Positions 26,572-34,707 of a stretch of 64,000 nucleotides of DNA are shown here, piece by piece (position 1 is the first letter of the stretch; the number at the start of each line of letters is the position of its first letter). The position numbers and the translations under genes were made by a program. The notes beneath the pieces were generated by a model. The model was given only the letters and a program-made list of their open reading frames with translations. It did not search any database and had not been told where the DNA came from. The DNA is from Cyclobacteriaceae bacterium (GTDB taxonomy: Bacteria > Bacteroidota > Bacteroidia > Cytophagales > Cyclobacteriaceae): contig JAHBUE010000004.1 of the NCBI GenBank assembly GCA_019638235.1, positions 99,213-163,212 of the forward strand, in the 5' to 3' direction.

Positions 26572-27404
26572 AATAATGCTGTTTTATAACGAACATAGCT
26601 TTTGACCATCACCACTAATTTTTGAAAGTCAGGAACCCGGATTCTCTGATGCATCATTTTTTCAGCCCCTGTGTTTTTAATTTTATGAAACAAAGAAAGA
26701 TAATATTTATACGCCAGGTACACACCAAATTTTGATGAGCCGGGCAGCATTTTTATTCCTGCCAGTGCCTCTTTAAATTCCGTTTCAATTTCAGCTTCAA
26801 TCTGGTATTTTACACCATTAGTAAAAGCATTCATGTCAATTTTTGGAAAATAAGTTCTGCCCAAAACCTGATAATCGTCCTTTAAATCCCTCAGGAAATT
26901 TACCTTCTGAAATGCCGAACCCAATTTCATTGCGTAGGGTTTTAAATACTCATATTTCTCTTTGTTACCTTCGGTAAATACCTGCAAGCACATTAAGCCC
27001 ACCACTTCCGCAGAACCATAGATATATTCATTATACAATTCGAAATTGTAATCCAGCTTTTGCAAATCCATTTCCATGCTGTGCAGGAATTGATTGATTA
27101 GCTCCGTATCAATGTTGTACTTATGAACGGTTTCCTGAAACGATTGCAGGATAGGATTAAGTGAAATGCCTTCGTTCAATGCTGATTCGGTTTCAATTTT
27201 CAGGCGATTCAGCAGCCTGTGCTTGTCATAATCATGAAAGCTGTCCACGATTTCATCGGCTAATCTTACATAACCATAAATGGCGTAAATAGCAGGACGA
27301 ACAGACGGGTTCAATCCCAGTATGCCCAATGAAAAACTGGTGCTGTACTTTTTCGTGGTGCTTTTGCTTACCTCGTAAGATAATTCATCAAACAGTTTTT
27401 TCAT
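26568..27404 (-). CDS. crtB: Phytoene synthase
   Basis: The 278-residue prenyl synthase condenses two geranylgeranyl diphosphates to phytoene. The first Asp-rich site is YVRLADEIVDSFHDYD (DxxxD type) and the second is KVNFLRDLKDDYQVLGRTYFP. YGSAEVVGLMCLQVF gives the conserved middle block. Length is near the family norm. It overlaps the crtI end by 17 bases. Its substrate GGPP must come from a synthase outside this window. Confidence 0.95.
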   Translation of the reverse strand: MKKLFDELSYEVSKSTTKKYSTSFSLGILGLNPSVRPAIYAIYGYVRLADEIVDSFHDYDKHRLLNRLKIETESALNEGISLNPILQSFQETVHKYNIDTELINQFLHSMEMDLQKLDYNFELYNEYIYGSAEVVGLMCLQVFTEGNKEKYEYLKPYAMKLGSAFQKVNFLRDLKDDYQVLGRTYFPKIDMNAFTNGVKYQIEAEIETEFKEALAGIKMLPGSSKFGVYLAYKYYLSLFHKIKNTGAEKMMHQRIRVPDFQKLVVMVKSYVRYKTALL

Positions 27405-28881
27405 AGTGAACGTGATTAAGGTTAATTACTTCTTTGGCTGCTATTTTTCCCGAAATGATAGAAGGAGGAACTCCCGGACCCGGTACGGTTAATTGTCCGG
27501 CATAAAACAAGTTTTTAATTTTCCTGCTTTTGATTTTAGGTTTTAGCACTGCGGTTTGAGATAAGGTATTTGCCAGCCCGTAAGCATTTCCCCGATAAGC
27601 GTTATAATCATTTATAAAATCGCTTACACAATAGCTTTTCCGGTATTCTATTTTGGAAAGTAAATGGGTGCTTCCCGTATGTTTTTCTATCCGTGAAATC
27701 ATTTCAATCAGGTATTTTTCCCGTGTGCTTTCATCATCTTTGATACCTGTTGCCAAAGGCATCAAAAGGAAAATGTTCTCACAGTTTTCGGGAGCAACAC
27801 CCGGGTCAGTTTTTGAAGGACAGCACGCATAAAACAGTGGTTTTTCAGGCCATTTTTTGTCTCCGTAAATGGATTCAATATGTTCGTCCAAATCATTTTC
27901 AAAAAATAAAGTATGGTGTTTTAAATTTGGAATTTGCTCCTTAAACCCGAGGTAATAAATCAAACAGGAAGGAGCAAAGGTTCTGCCTGCCCAATATTTT
28001 TCATCATAATTTCTGAGGTTTTCAGGAAGTAACGTTTCGGTATGGTGATAGTCTGATGAAGCAATCACTGCATCAAACTCGTGGTACTTCCCATTGATGA
28101 TTAATGAATGGACACTTCCGTTTTCAGCATTTATTTTTTCAACCGTTTGATTGAAATGAAATGTTGCGCCTTGCTGTTCAGCTACTTTTTTCATCGCCAA
28201 AACCAAATGGTAAAACCCGCCCATAGGATACCATGTACCCAAAGTATAGCCACCATAATTCATCAGGCTGTAAAGAGCAGGAATGTTTTTGGGAGAAGCA
28301 CCGAGAAAAATAACCGGAAATTCCATGAAGGCTTTCAGCTTCGGATTGGAAAAATACTTTGCTACATAGGCTTTGAAATTGCTCAGCAAATCCAGCTTCA
28401 AAGCACTCCTTGCAACTTTAGGAGATACAAACTCCAACCAGCTATGACAAGGTTTGTTAACAAACTCCTTCATGCCGACTTCATACTTAAACCGGGCCGA
28501 TTGCATAAATGTATCCAATCGCTTCCCCGCACCGCTTTCTAAGCTCTCGAACAGATTTTTCAAATCCTCATAACTTTCAGGTACTTGGATTTTTTCATCC
28601 GAAAAAATCATTTCAAACTGCGGGTTTAAAGACACCAGCTCGAAAAAATCAGTGGCTTTATAACCAAAATCCTGAAAGAAATTATCAATTATATCTGGCA
28701 TCCAATACCAGCTCGGTCCCATATCAAAAACATAACCGCTCTCTGTTGTAAGCTGCCTTGCTCTTCCTCCGGGTTGGCTGTGCTTTTCAAAAACGTGTAC
28801 TTCATTGCTTGCTTTGGCACTGTATGCCGAAGCAGAAATTCCCGAAAAGCCGGAACCTATTATGGCTATTTTCTTTTTCAT
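27388..28881 (-). CDS. crtI: Phytoene desaturase
   Basis: The 497-residue FAD enzyme carries out four desaturations from phytoene to lycopene. The N-terminal dinucleotide motif is IIGSGFSGISASAYSA, followed by VFEKHSQPGGRA. The C-terminal flavin signature is NLFYAGQLTVPGPGVPPSIISGKIAA. Length is typical of CrtI (490-510). The start overlaps the MarR stop by 4 bases, so it is the second gene of the eight-gene operon. Confidence 0.96.
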   Translation of the reverse strand: MKKKIAIIGSGFSGISASAYSAKASNEVHVFEKHSQPGGRARQLTTESGYVFDMGPSWYWMPDIIDNFFQDFGYKATDFFELVSLNPQFEMIFSDEKIQVPESYEDLKNLFESLESGAGKRLDTFMQSARFKYEVGMKEFVNKPCHSWLEFVSPKVARSALKLDLLSNFKAYVAKYFSNPKLKAFMEFPVIFLGASPKNIPALYSLMNYGGYTLGTWYPMGGFYHLVLAMKKVAEQQGATFHFNQTVEKINAENGSVHSLIINGKYHEFDAVIASSDYHHTETLLPENLRNYDEKYWAGRTFAPSCLIYYLGFKEQIPNLKHHTLFFENDLDEHIESIYGDKKWPEKPLFYACCPSKTDPGVAPENCENIFLLMPLATGIKDDESTREKYLIEMISRIEKHTGSTHLLSKIEYRKSYCVSDFINDYNAYRGNAYGLANTLSQTAVLKPKIKSRKIKNLFYAGQLTVPGPGVPPSIISGKIAAKEVINLNHVHYEKTV

Positions 28882-29546
28882 TTATTCTGATTGATGGCTT
28901 CTGTGGCAACATCCAACAGTTCTGAAGGCTCTAAATTTTTACTGTAAACAGAATGATGAAACTCATTGAGCTTATTCAGTAACCGTATTAATTCCATTTT
29001 TTCATCGTGGGTCAAATCTCCGGTTACAATCTGTGTTGCCTGGCGGATTTTCTTCATTTGTTTTTCCAGTGCCTTTAAGCCCCTTTGAGTGATATGGATA
29101 ACTTTGCTTCTTTTATCTGTTTCGGAATCGGTTTGCGCTATCCATTTGTGCTGAATCAGCCTGTTAATAATCTGCATCCCTACCGGTTTTTCATGGACAT
29201 TTTTTTTGATAAGCTCCATTTTAGTCATCGCCCCAAATGCTTTGAGGTTGATGAGGTAGATAAAATCTTCCTGCGTAGAAAAATCCGAACCGTGAATTGC
29301 CGACTTTGAATAATTTTTTGCATAACGGTTCATGTGCACAATAAAAGTGTTGATAACACTTTCAGGGCTACGACCCTTTTCTTTTCCCTCCCAATAAGGT
29401 TCTTCTGCCAAAAAATGTTTTTGAAAAGAATTAATTACCCAACTCTTAAAGCCGTTTACATCGTTAGCGTATTTGGGCTTTTCAAGGTTTTGATTTTCAA
29501 ATTCCTGAATCAAATCGAGAGCGTCTTTTATCAAATCGTAGTTCAT
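28878..29546 (-). CDS. MarR-family regulator heading the carotenoid operon
   Basis: The 222-residue protein has a MarR winged-helix domain at about residues 85-190: LKAFGAMTKMELIKKN, PVGMQIINRLIQHKWIAQTDSETDKRSKVIHITQRG (the recognition helix and wing with the DKRS turn), followed by a dimer helix. About 70 extra N-terminal residues are unlike minimal MarR proteins. It is the first gene of the crt/photolyase operon and likely represses its own transcription from the palindrome-rich region just upstream. The signal it answers to, such as light or oxidative stress, is not visible. Confidence 0.9.
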   Translation of the reverse strand: MNYDLIKDALDLIQEFENQNLEKPKYANDVNGFKSWVINSFQKHFLAEEPYWEGKEKGRSPESVINTFIVHMNRYAKNYSKSAIHGSDFSTQEDFIYLINLKAFGAMTKMELIKKNVHEKPVGMQIINRLIQHKWIAQTDSETDKRSKVIHITQRGLKALEKQMKKIRQATQIVTGDLTHDEKMELIRLLNKLNEFHHSVYSKNLEPSELLDVATEAINQNK

Positions 29547-29576
29547 AAAACAATGTTTAACCCTTTAGTTTGGCTA

Positions 29577-29681
29577 CAAAGATATTATTTTGTGTGCAAA
29601 TAGGTTCATAAATATACTAAATTTTATGTATATTTATAATATTAGTTTAATAATGAACTAATTTAAAAATATAACCTATTT
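29577..29681 (-). promoter_or_regulatory. Promoter and palindrome-rich control region of the carotenoid operon
   Basis: Read on the minus strand, TATCTTTG (29577-29584) is a good -7 element 31 bases before the MarR start. Upstream lie a perfect 10-bp dyad (ATAAATATAC at 29608-29617 with GTATATTTAT at 29628-29637), a second dyad (TTAGTT at 29642-29647 with AACTAA at 29656-29661) and an outer pair AAATAGGTT/AACCTATTT (29598-29606, 29673-29681). MarR dimers bind dyads of this type. No clear -33 TTTG box was found. From 29682 to 29850 I see nothing else. Confidence 0.6.
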
Positions 29682-29850
29682 AAGAAATGTAGCTTCACGT
29701 GTGGAAAGACCCTCTTGGTACTGCCTTTAAATCTGACTTATTTAGAAGGCGATGGTTTAGTATAAATGTGTCTATATAAGCCAAAAATCGAAATTGCTAT
29801 CGCGGACTTGACTTGTGATCTTTATGAACACAAAAAATCAAACAATGGAA

Positions 29851-29992
29851 ATGAAAAGCATACGTTGGATAATTGCAATAGTTATGGTTTTTTTTTACAG
29901 CTTGTGAAAGAGAAGACATTGTCTGTGCTGATGAAAAAACCTTTTGCAACTTAGTCAGCAAACAAGAATTTGATGCGACCGGGCAGGTGATA
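29851..29992 (+). pseudogene. Frameshifted, truncated copy of the small lipoprotein gene at 22444
   Basis: Translated with one frame correction this reads MKSIRWIIAIVMVFF, then TACEREDIVCADEKTFCNLV, then SKQEFDATGQVI, clearly parallel to the start of the 22444 protein. The shift lies in a run of nine T (one too many). Similarity stops abruptly at about 29992, where an unrelated minus-strand gene fragment begins. The signal peptide and lipobox are split by the frameshift, so no product is expected. Confidence 0.88.
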
Positions 29993-30197
29993 CCGTCATT
30001 TTATGTTCTCCATCCCCCATGTCAACGATAAAGTAAAATATACTGGATTGATAAAAAGGACTGCTAATTTCCTTGTATTCATTAAATGACTCCAAAATTG
30101 TCTGTCTAAGTTTGTCCATAGGAACATTAAAAATTTGCTCTGCTGGATTAGTATCTACCAATTCCTTGGTCTCAAATCCTTTTAGATAGATTGTCAC
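29992..30197 (-). pseudogene. 3'-truncated gene of unknown function (remnant of a cassette)
   Basis: The GTG start at 30197 gives about 68 native residues (MTIYLKGFETKELVDTNPAE to FYFIVDMGDGEHKM). The frame then runs into the lipoprotein pseudogene on the opposite strand and stops at 29955 after meaningless residues. Both partial genes end at the same point, which marks a recombination or deletion junction. The 5' side begins with a GTTGCCGGCAGAC box like the first bases of an integron cassette. No family is recognised. Confidence 0.65.
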
Positions 30198-30277
30198 AAC
30201 TCAATAAAGCTGTCGTAATGATTATCGTTACTAATGCCCTTTTTATCGCTTAGCTAAATTTTTTTTGTAGTCTGCCG

Positions 30278-30362
30278 GCAACGTGCCGGGGCTTTGCGAA
30301 GTGGCGGCATTTATACACTAACTTTCAATCGAAGTGGTTATCCCGCCATTTCACAAAACTCC
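30278..30362. repeat. Degenerate attC-like inverted repeat
   Basis: GGCAACG is followed by TTTGCGAAGTGGCGG, which pairs imperfectly with CCGCCATTTCACAAA at about 30347-30361. The layout (AAC box, GC-rich arm with GGGGC, AT-rich centre with AATCGAAG, second arm) is that of the repeats at 59087 and 63249, but the outer right box is lost. The rest of 30198-30532 shows no gene. Confidence 0.55.
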
Positions 30363-30532
30363 TCTTAGGTGCTGCCTTTCTTTTACCTTTACTTGTTACA
30401 ACGTTATCGTCTTTATTGTCAGCAAAGGCAAAGCACACTCTTTTAACAGTTTTGATTGTGGGGTGAATTTGTGAGGTTGTTAAAAGTGCGTGCTCTGTTT
30501 GGAGCATTGTTTATCAATTACTCATTTTCTCA

Positions 30533-31177
30533 TTAAGAACCCAAACTCATTGTCTCTGGGTAAAATGTTACTTCGCCAGTTGTAATGTCGTGAGTGCCGC
30601 CAACAATTCCAATTTGTCCGCTTTCAATCATTTCTTTTAGAATTGGACTACGCTCTATTATTGACTTAACTGTCCGTTTTACGTTTATGGTAGCAACGTT
30701 TTCTACAAAAACGGAATTGCTGGAACTACGATTTTCTTTTGTCAGCGTTTCATCATCAACCGCAGGTCTGATTTTGGTAAGCAATGCCGTTAGGTTACCC
30801 ATTTCAACGTGGTCGCAGGCTCCTTTTACAGCCCCGCATTTTGTATGTCCCAACACTACAATAATTTTTGAACCTGCCACTTTACAGCCAAATTCCATAC
30901 TACCCAAAATGTCCTCATTGACAATGTTACCAGCAATTCGGACACTAAAAATGTCCCCAAGCCCCTGGTCAAAAATTAGTTCTGTTGATGTTCGACTGTC
31001 AATGCAGCTAAGGATTACAGCAAAGGGATGTTGTCCGTCTGATGTTTCGTTTGCTTGTTGTAAAAGATTGCGATTAATTTTTAGGTTGTTTACAAACCTT
31101 TTGTTTCCTTCTTTTAATAGTTCTAAAGCCATTGAAGGGGTAATAGCCGCTTGCATTTCTTTTGTTAACGTTTTCAT
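30533..31177 (-). CDS. Beta-class carbonic anhydrase
   Basis: The 214-residue zinc enzyme hydrates CO2 to bicarbonate. Zinc ligands are seen as SCIDSR (Cys, with Asp-Arg dyad) near residue 58 and HTKCGA (His and Cys) near residue 110; SVRIAGNIVNEDILGSMEFG lies between. No signal peptide is visible, so it is cytoplasmic. It is the second gene of a pair, 23 bases after the bestrophin gene, which suggests CO2/bicarbonate or anion handling together. Confidence 0.93.
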   Translation of the reverse strand: MKTLTKEMQAAITPSMALELLKEGNKRFVNNLKINRNLLQQANETSDGQHPFAVILSCIDSRTSTELIFDQGLGDIFSVRIAGNIVNEDILGSMEFGCKVAGSKIIVVLGHTKCGAVKGACDHVEMGNLTALLTKIRPAVDDETLTKENRSSSNSVFVENVATINVKRTVKSIIERSPILKEMIESGQIGIVGGTHDITTGEVTFYPETMSLGS

Positions 31178-31200
31178 CTTGCTTGATTTTAATTGTTTAC

Positions 31201-32100
31201 TTATAACTGATAAAATTTTTCCTGTTGTAGTGGTTTAGGAATTTCAGGCTCTTTCAGTAACTGCTTAATATTAATTTCAATTGTTCGTGCAATTGCTGTC
31301 ACTGATGTGTCTGTCGGTCTGTTTTCAAATGGATCCTGCATGTGAGTAGCCGATTTTTCTAATAATAAAAAAGCGGCTGAAATCACGAGCAGTAAAGGAA
31401 TTTCAAATAACCCAGCTATATCGTTTAATGCAATTGAAAGGGTAACAATGAACAGGTAAATTATAGCATGAAGAAATAAACGATAAGTAACAGGAAATAC
31501 AGTTGTCTTAATCCGTTCCGATTTTCCCTGTGCATCACAAAGTCGTACAAGTGTATTGTCTAATTGCAACTGCGAAAAGATGTGTAGCTGGTTGTTATCT
31601 TTTAAGTTTCTGATGTCCTTTCCGTGTAAGTGAAGTAATGCTAATGGTTTGTTGTTATGTTGCTTTATCTCTTCAAGATCTTCGGACGAAATGAATTGCT
31701 TCATATTTTCTATTGGGTTAAGCCCTCTGAGCGATTGACCTAAAGAAAAGCACCAAGCAATTTGTCTGAACGAGATTTTCCTAATTAAAGCGTCATTGCC
31801 TTTTTCTGTCAAGGTTTGCAGTTGAATGACAAAGCTCCGAGAATCATTAACGATTGCTCCCCAGATCTTTCGGGCTTCCCACCATCTGTCGTATGATTGA
31901 TTTAGTTTGAATGAAAGCAGAATTGAAATAGCCGTTCCGATAAAAGCAGGAATTGTTAGTGGCATTTCTGGTAAAAGTTCTTTGTAATGGTCGGTAAGAT
32001 AGAGTACCAACACTGATACAACTAACACATATACAAGGTCATATTTTACCTTATTTACTATGTAGGATAAGGGTATTCGTTTGCTTATTAGCATATGCAA
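31201..32100 (-). CDS. Bestrophin-family membrane channel
   Basis: The 299-residue protein fits bacterial bestrophins (YneE/UPF0187), which form pentameric ion channels. Seen are the N-terminal RIPLSYIVNKVKYDLVYVL, the pore-near LTIPAFIGTAISILLSFKLNQSYDRWWEARKIWGAIVNDSR, and the C-terminal MQDPFENRPTDTSVTAIARTIEINIKQLL (the acidic PFENRPTD cluster). Hydrophobic segments occur near residues 22-60 and 208-250. It is the first gene of an operon with carbonic anhydrase and is divergent from a TetR gene. Some eukaryotic bestrophins pass bicarbonate, so the pairing is suggestive. Confidence 0.9.
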   Translation of the reverse strand: MHMLISKRIPLSYIVNKVKYDLVYVLVVSVLVLYLTDHYKELLPEMPLTIPAFIGTAISILLSFKLNQSYDRWWEARKIWGAIVNDSRSFVIQLQTLTEKGNDALIRKISFRQIAWCFSLGQSLRGLNPIENMKQFISSEDLEEIKQHNNKPLALLHLHGKDIRNLKDNNQLHIFSQLQLDNTLVRLCDAQGKSERIKTTVFPVTYRLFLHAIIYLFIVTLSIALNDIAGLFEIPLLLVISAAFLLLEKSATHMQDPFENRPTDTSVTAIARTIEINIKQLLKEPEIPKPLQQEKFYQL

Positions 32101-32115
32101 TATTTGAGTTCAGGG

Positions 32116-32189
32116 CAAAGATAGTAATATTATCTATAATAATAGTAAAACTATCATAAATAATTGCAAAATTATTTTCTATATCTTTG
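32116..32189. promoter_or_regulatory. Divergent promoters and probable TetR operators
   Basis: A minus-strand TATCTTTG (32116-32123) faces the bestrophin gene and a plus-strand TATCTTTG (32182-32189) faces the TetR gene; both match TAnnTTTG. Between them ATAGTAA occurs at 32121 and 32142, two helical turns apart, and the second forms the dyad ATAGT-AAA-ACTAT. This is a plausible binding site for the TetR product to control both directions. Confidence 0.6.
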
Positions 32190-32222
32190 TTGTGTTGTTA
32201 AACAGAAGTAAAAACATCTAAA

Positions 32223-32900
32223 ATGAAGCTACAATTACAGATAAAAATGAATGAGGCATTGTTCCTCCGCAATCCCGAGAGCTCGGATTTAGGAAAAAAT
32301 ATCCTAAAACATAGTGTTCAGCTAATTTACAAATCAGGTTTTGAGTCGTTTACCTTTAAGAAACTGGCAGAAGATATAGGCACAACAGAGGCAGGGATTT
32401 ACCGATATTTTGAGAACAAGCATAAACTTTTAGTTTATCTTACCGCTTGGTATTGGGGATGGCTTGAGTTTCAGATAAGTTTTCATACCAACAATATCAA
32501 CAGTCCAACCATCAAACTAAAAAAGGTAATACAATTATTGGCTACAGTAGTTGAGAATGACGAACAAAACAGTTACATAGATGAGAGTTCACTTCATCAA
32601 ATCATTATTGCAGAAGGGTCAAAGGCATATTTAACAAAACAAGTAGGAGAGGATAACAAGCAACAGTTTTTCAAGCCGTACAAAGACCTTTGTGCAGTCG
32701 TTGGCAATATCATTTCAGAATGTAGTCCAAAGTATAAATACCCCAGGTCTTTAGCATCCACCATAATTGAAATGGCACATTTTCAAAATTTCTTTATGAA
32801 TAATCTGCCGTCACTTACCGATTTTGGTAAAACGAAAGAGGAAAGTGAAATCATTGCTTTCCTAAATGATTTGGTCTTTACCAGTTTGAAGAAAAGATAG
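32223..32900 (+). CDS. TetR/AcrR-family regulator
   Basis: The 225-residue protein has a TetR DNA-binding domain at about residues 22-70: ILKHSVQLIYKSGFESFTFKKLAEDIGTTEAGIYRYFENKHKLLVYL, with the usual helix-turn-helix ending in the YRYF-x-NK motif. The rest is a helical ligand domain with no recognisable subfamily. It is divergent from the bestrophin/carbonic anhydrase operon and likely its repressor. The 223 bases after it hold no feature I can identify. Confidence 0.9.
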   Translation: MKLQLQIKMNEALFLRNPESSDLGKNILKHSVQLIYKSGFESFTFKKLAEDIGTTEAGIYRYFENKHKLLVYLTAWYWGWLEFQISFHTNNINSPTIKLKKVIQLLATVVENDEQNSYIDESSLHQIIIAEGSKAYLTKQVGEDNKQQFFKPYKDLCAVVGNIISECSPKYKYPRSLASTIIEMAHFQNFFMNNLPSLTDFGKTKEESEIIAFLNDLVFTSLKKR

Positions 32901-33123
32901 TATTTGCAATTTGTCCGCCTGTTTGAAGTCGGTACTATAGGGTCGGTCAGGGTTTGCACTTAACCTCTTTATAAATACCATAAACTACATATACCCCCCA
33001 AAAAAAAATTCTACCGTATATATGTAATTAGTCGTTGCTATTTCAAAAATAGCCTTTGGAGCAAAATATTACAACTCTGCCTTTGCAGGCGCTTACAGAT
33101 AATGAAGAATAACGACTTCCTGA

Positions 33124-34560
33124 TTATCTGAGTATAAAATTATACGGCAGCACTTCTTTTGAACTGTTCATCCCATAAAGGCTTACACGACCTTTATATT
33201 TTTCAAAGAAGTCGATTACTTCCTGTGGGTCTTTTACGCGCACGCGGTTTATTGAAATGATAGTGTAGTTTTCGGGCACGCCCAATTCTTTCATGTAGCC
33301 GCCTTTTATCTTAAACACTTTAACTCCGTAGTCAGTGGCTTCAAGTTCGGATCCTAATGTTTTAGATTCATAAATTTTTCGTTTTACAATGTCGGTTGTG
33401 CCGTTTTTGTTCATCAGCGTAACGGTTGTTGTTCCGGGCTTGTTATCGCGCAGGTAAGCTATGGTAATCTTATCTCCGGGATAACGGTATGCCAACTCTT
33501 CTTCAAATGCACTTTGGCTGTTTACTTCTGTATTGCTCACTTTGGTAATTACGTCACCTAATTGCAGACCCGCTTTCATGGCCGGGCCGTCCTTATCTAA
33601 ACTTTCAAGTAATACACCTTTAAAGGTTTTTACATTCGTGTTCAGGTCGTACTTACGGGCATTCTGGAAATCATATTCAATTACGCGGCCGCCAAAAATT
33701 CCTTTTTGCACCACGCCATGTTTAATCAGGTCGTCCACTACTTTGCGCGCTATATCAACAGGCACTGCAAAAGCGTAACCCGTGTAGCTGCCGGTTCGCG
33801 AGAGTATAGCGGTGTTAATGCCTACCAGTTCGCCATTTTTATTTACAAGCGCTCCACCACTATTGCCGGGGTTAATGGCGGCATCAGTCTGAATAAACGA
33901 CTCAATCGGGAATTTATCTTCCAATATGCCAATGCGCCTGCCTTTTGCGCTTACAATGCCCACCGTTACCGTAGAGGAAAGAGAAAACGGGTTTCCGATG
34001 GCCACTACCCATTCGCCAACCTGGAGCTTTTTTGAAGAACCAATAGTAACAGCCGGAAGATTTGTTTCGTTAATTTTTAAAACGGCAAGGTCGGTAGAAG
34101 GGTCGGTACCAATTAATTCGGCCGTATATACTTTCTTATTGTGTGTTACCTCTATCTTTTCGGCTGCTTCAACAACGTGGTTGTTAGTAACAATGTATCC
34201 GTCTGCTGAAAAAATAACCCCCGAACCGCTGCTTACCCGTGTTTGCGAAGAAGCCCCGCCCCCAAAAAACCAATCGAATGCGGAATAAGACGTTCCCTTA
34301 AAAATGCTGTTGATATACACTACACTTGGCGTGGCCTTATTGGCAGCCACGCTGAAATCAGTAGGTTCGTCACTGCTGTCTGCGTCAAGTTCTACCGTGT
34401 TGGGCGGAAAGAGAGCCGGAGCGTCATAATTAGCCATATCGTAAACAGGCGGTTGTTGGAAAGGATTACCCGGCATATTGACCATGAATTTAAAAAATAC
34501 AAAAGCCCCGGCAAGACCACTCATAAACCCGATGATGGTAATTTTAAGGATTGTTTTCAT
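33124..34560 (-). CDS. Do-like periplasmic serine protease (DegP/HtrA family)
   Basis: The 478-residue protein is taken from the ATG at 34560, which starts a signal anchor (MKTILKITIIGFMSGLAG); an ATG at 34662 would add 34 unrelated residues. The trypsin-like triad is visible: His in IVTNNHVVEA, Asp in DPSTDLAVLKI, and Ser in INPGNSGGALVN. Two PDZ domains follow (the first with LLESLDKDGPAMKAGLQLGDVITKV). It degrades or refolds damaged envelope proteins. Bases from its 3' end are repeated at 22849. It is divergent from the GH3 gene with 147 bases between starts. Confidence 0.95.
   Translation of the reverse strand: MKTILKITIIGFMSGLAGAFVFFKFMVNMPGNPFQQPPVYDMANYDAPALFPPNTVELDADSSDEPTDFSVAANKATPSVVYINSIFKGTSYSAFDWFFGGGASSQTRVSSGSGVIFSADGYIVTNNHVVEAAEKIEVTHNKKVYTAELIGTDPSTDLAVLKINETNLPAVTIGSSKKLQVGEWVVAIGNPFSLSSTVTVGIVSAKGRRIGILEDKFPIESFIQTDAAINPGNSGGALVNKNGELVGINTAILSRTGSYTGYAFAVPVDIARKVVDDLIKHGVVQKGIFGGRVIEYDFQNARKYDLNTNVKTFKGVLLESLDKDGPAMKAGLQLGDVITKVSNTEVNSQSAFEEELAYRYPGDKITIAYLRDNKPGTTTVTLMNKNGTTDIVKRKIYESKTLGSELEATDYGVKVFKIKGGYMKELGVPENYTIISINRVRVKDPQEVIDFFEKYKGRVSLYGMNSSKEVLPYNFILR
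33134..33157. repeat. Right copy of the 24-bp direct repeat
   Basis: Identical to 22849-22872 and in the same orientation. Here it is part of the intact DegP-like reading frame (codons for EVLPYNFI), so this is the parental copy. Together the copies bracket about 10.3 kb. Confidence 0.85.
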
Positions 34561-34707
34561 AACAGAAGTTAAATATCTATACGATGCCGCTGACCAAGCA
34601 AAAGTTGAACCAGCCATAAAATTTCTGCCAATATTAACGGAACAACCTGTCAGGTAGTTCATGTTCTGTCATCGGTATTTGTAATTTCGTCACTACTTTT
34701 ACACGAT

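Noticed and set aside
29955..30197. An intact 80-residue gene
   Set aside because: Its last dozen codons are the antisense of the lipoprotein pseudogene, so the gene is truncated.
30594..31238. Long plus-strand frame opposite the carbonic anhydrase
   Set aside because: Low-complexity Ser/Leu-rich antisense frame of a well-conserved enzyme gene.
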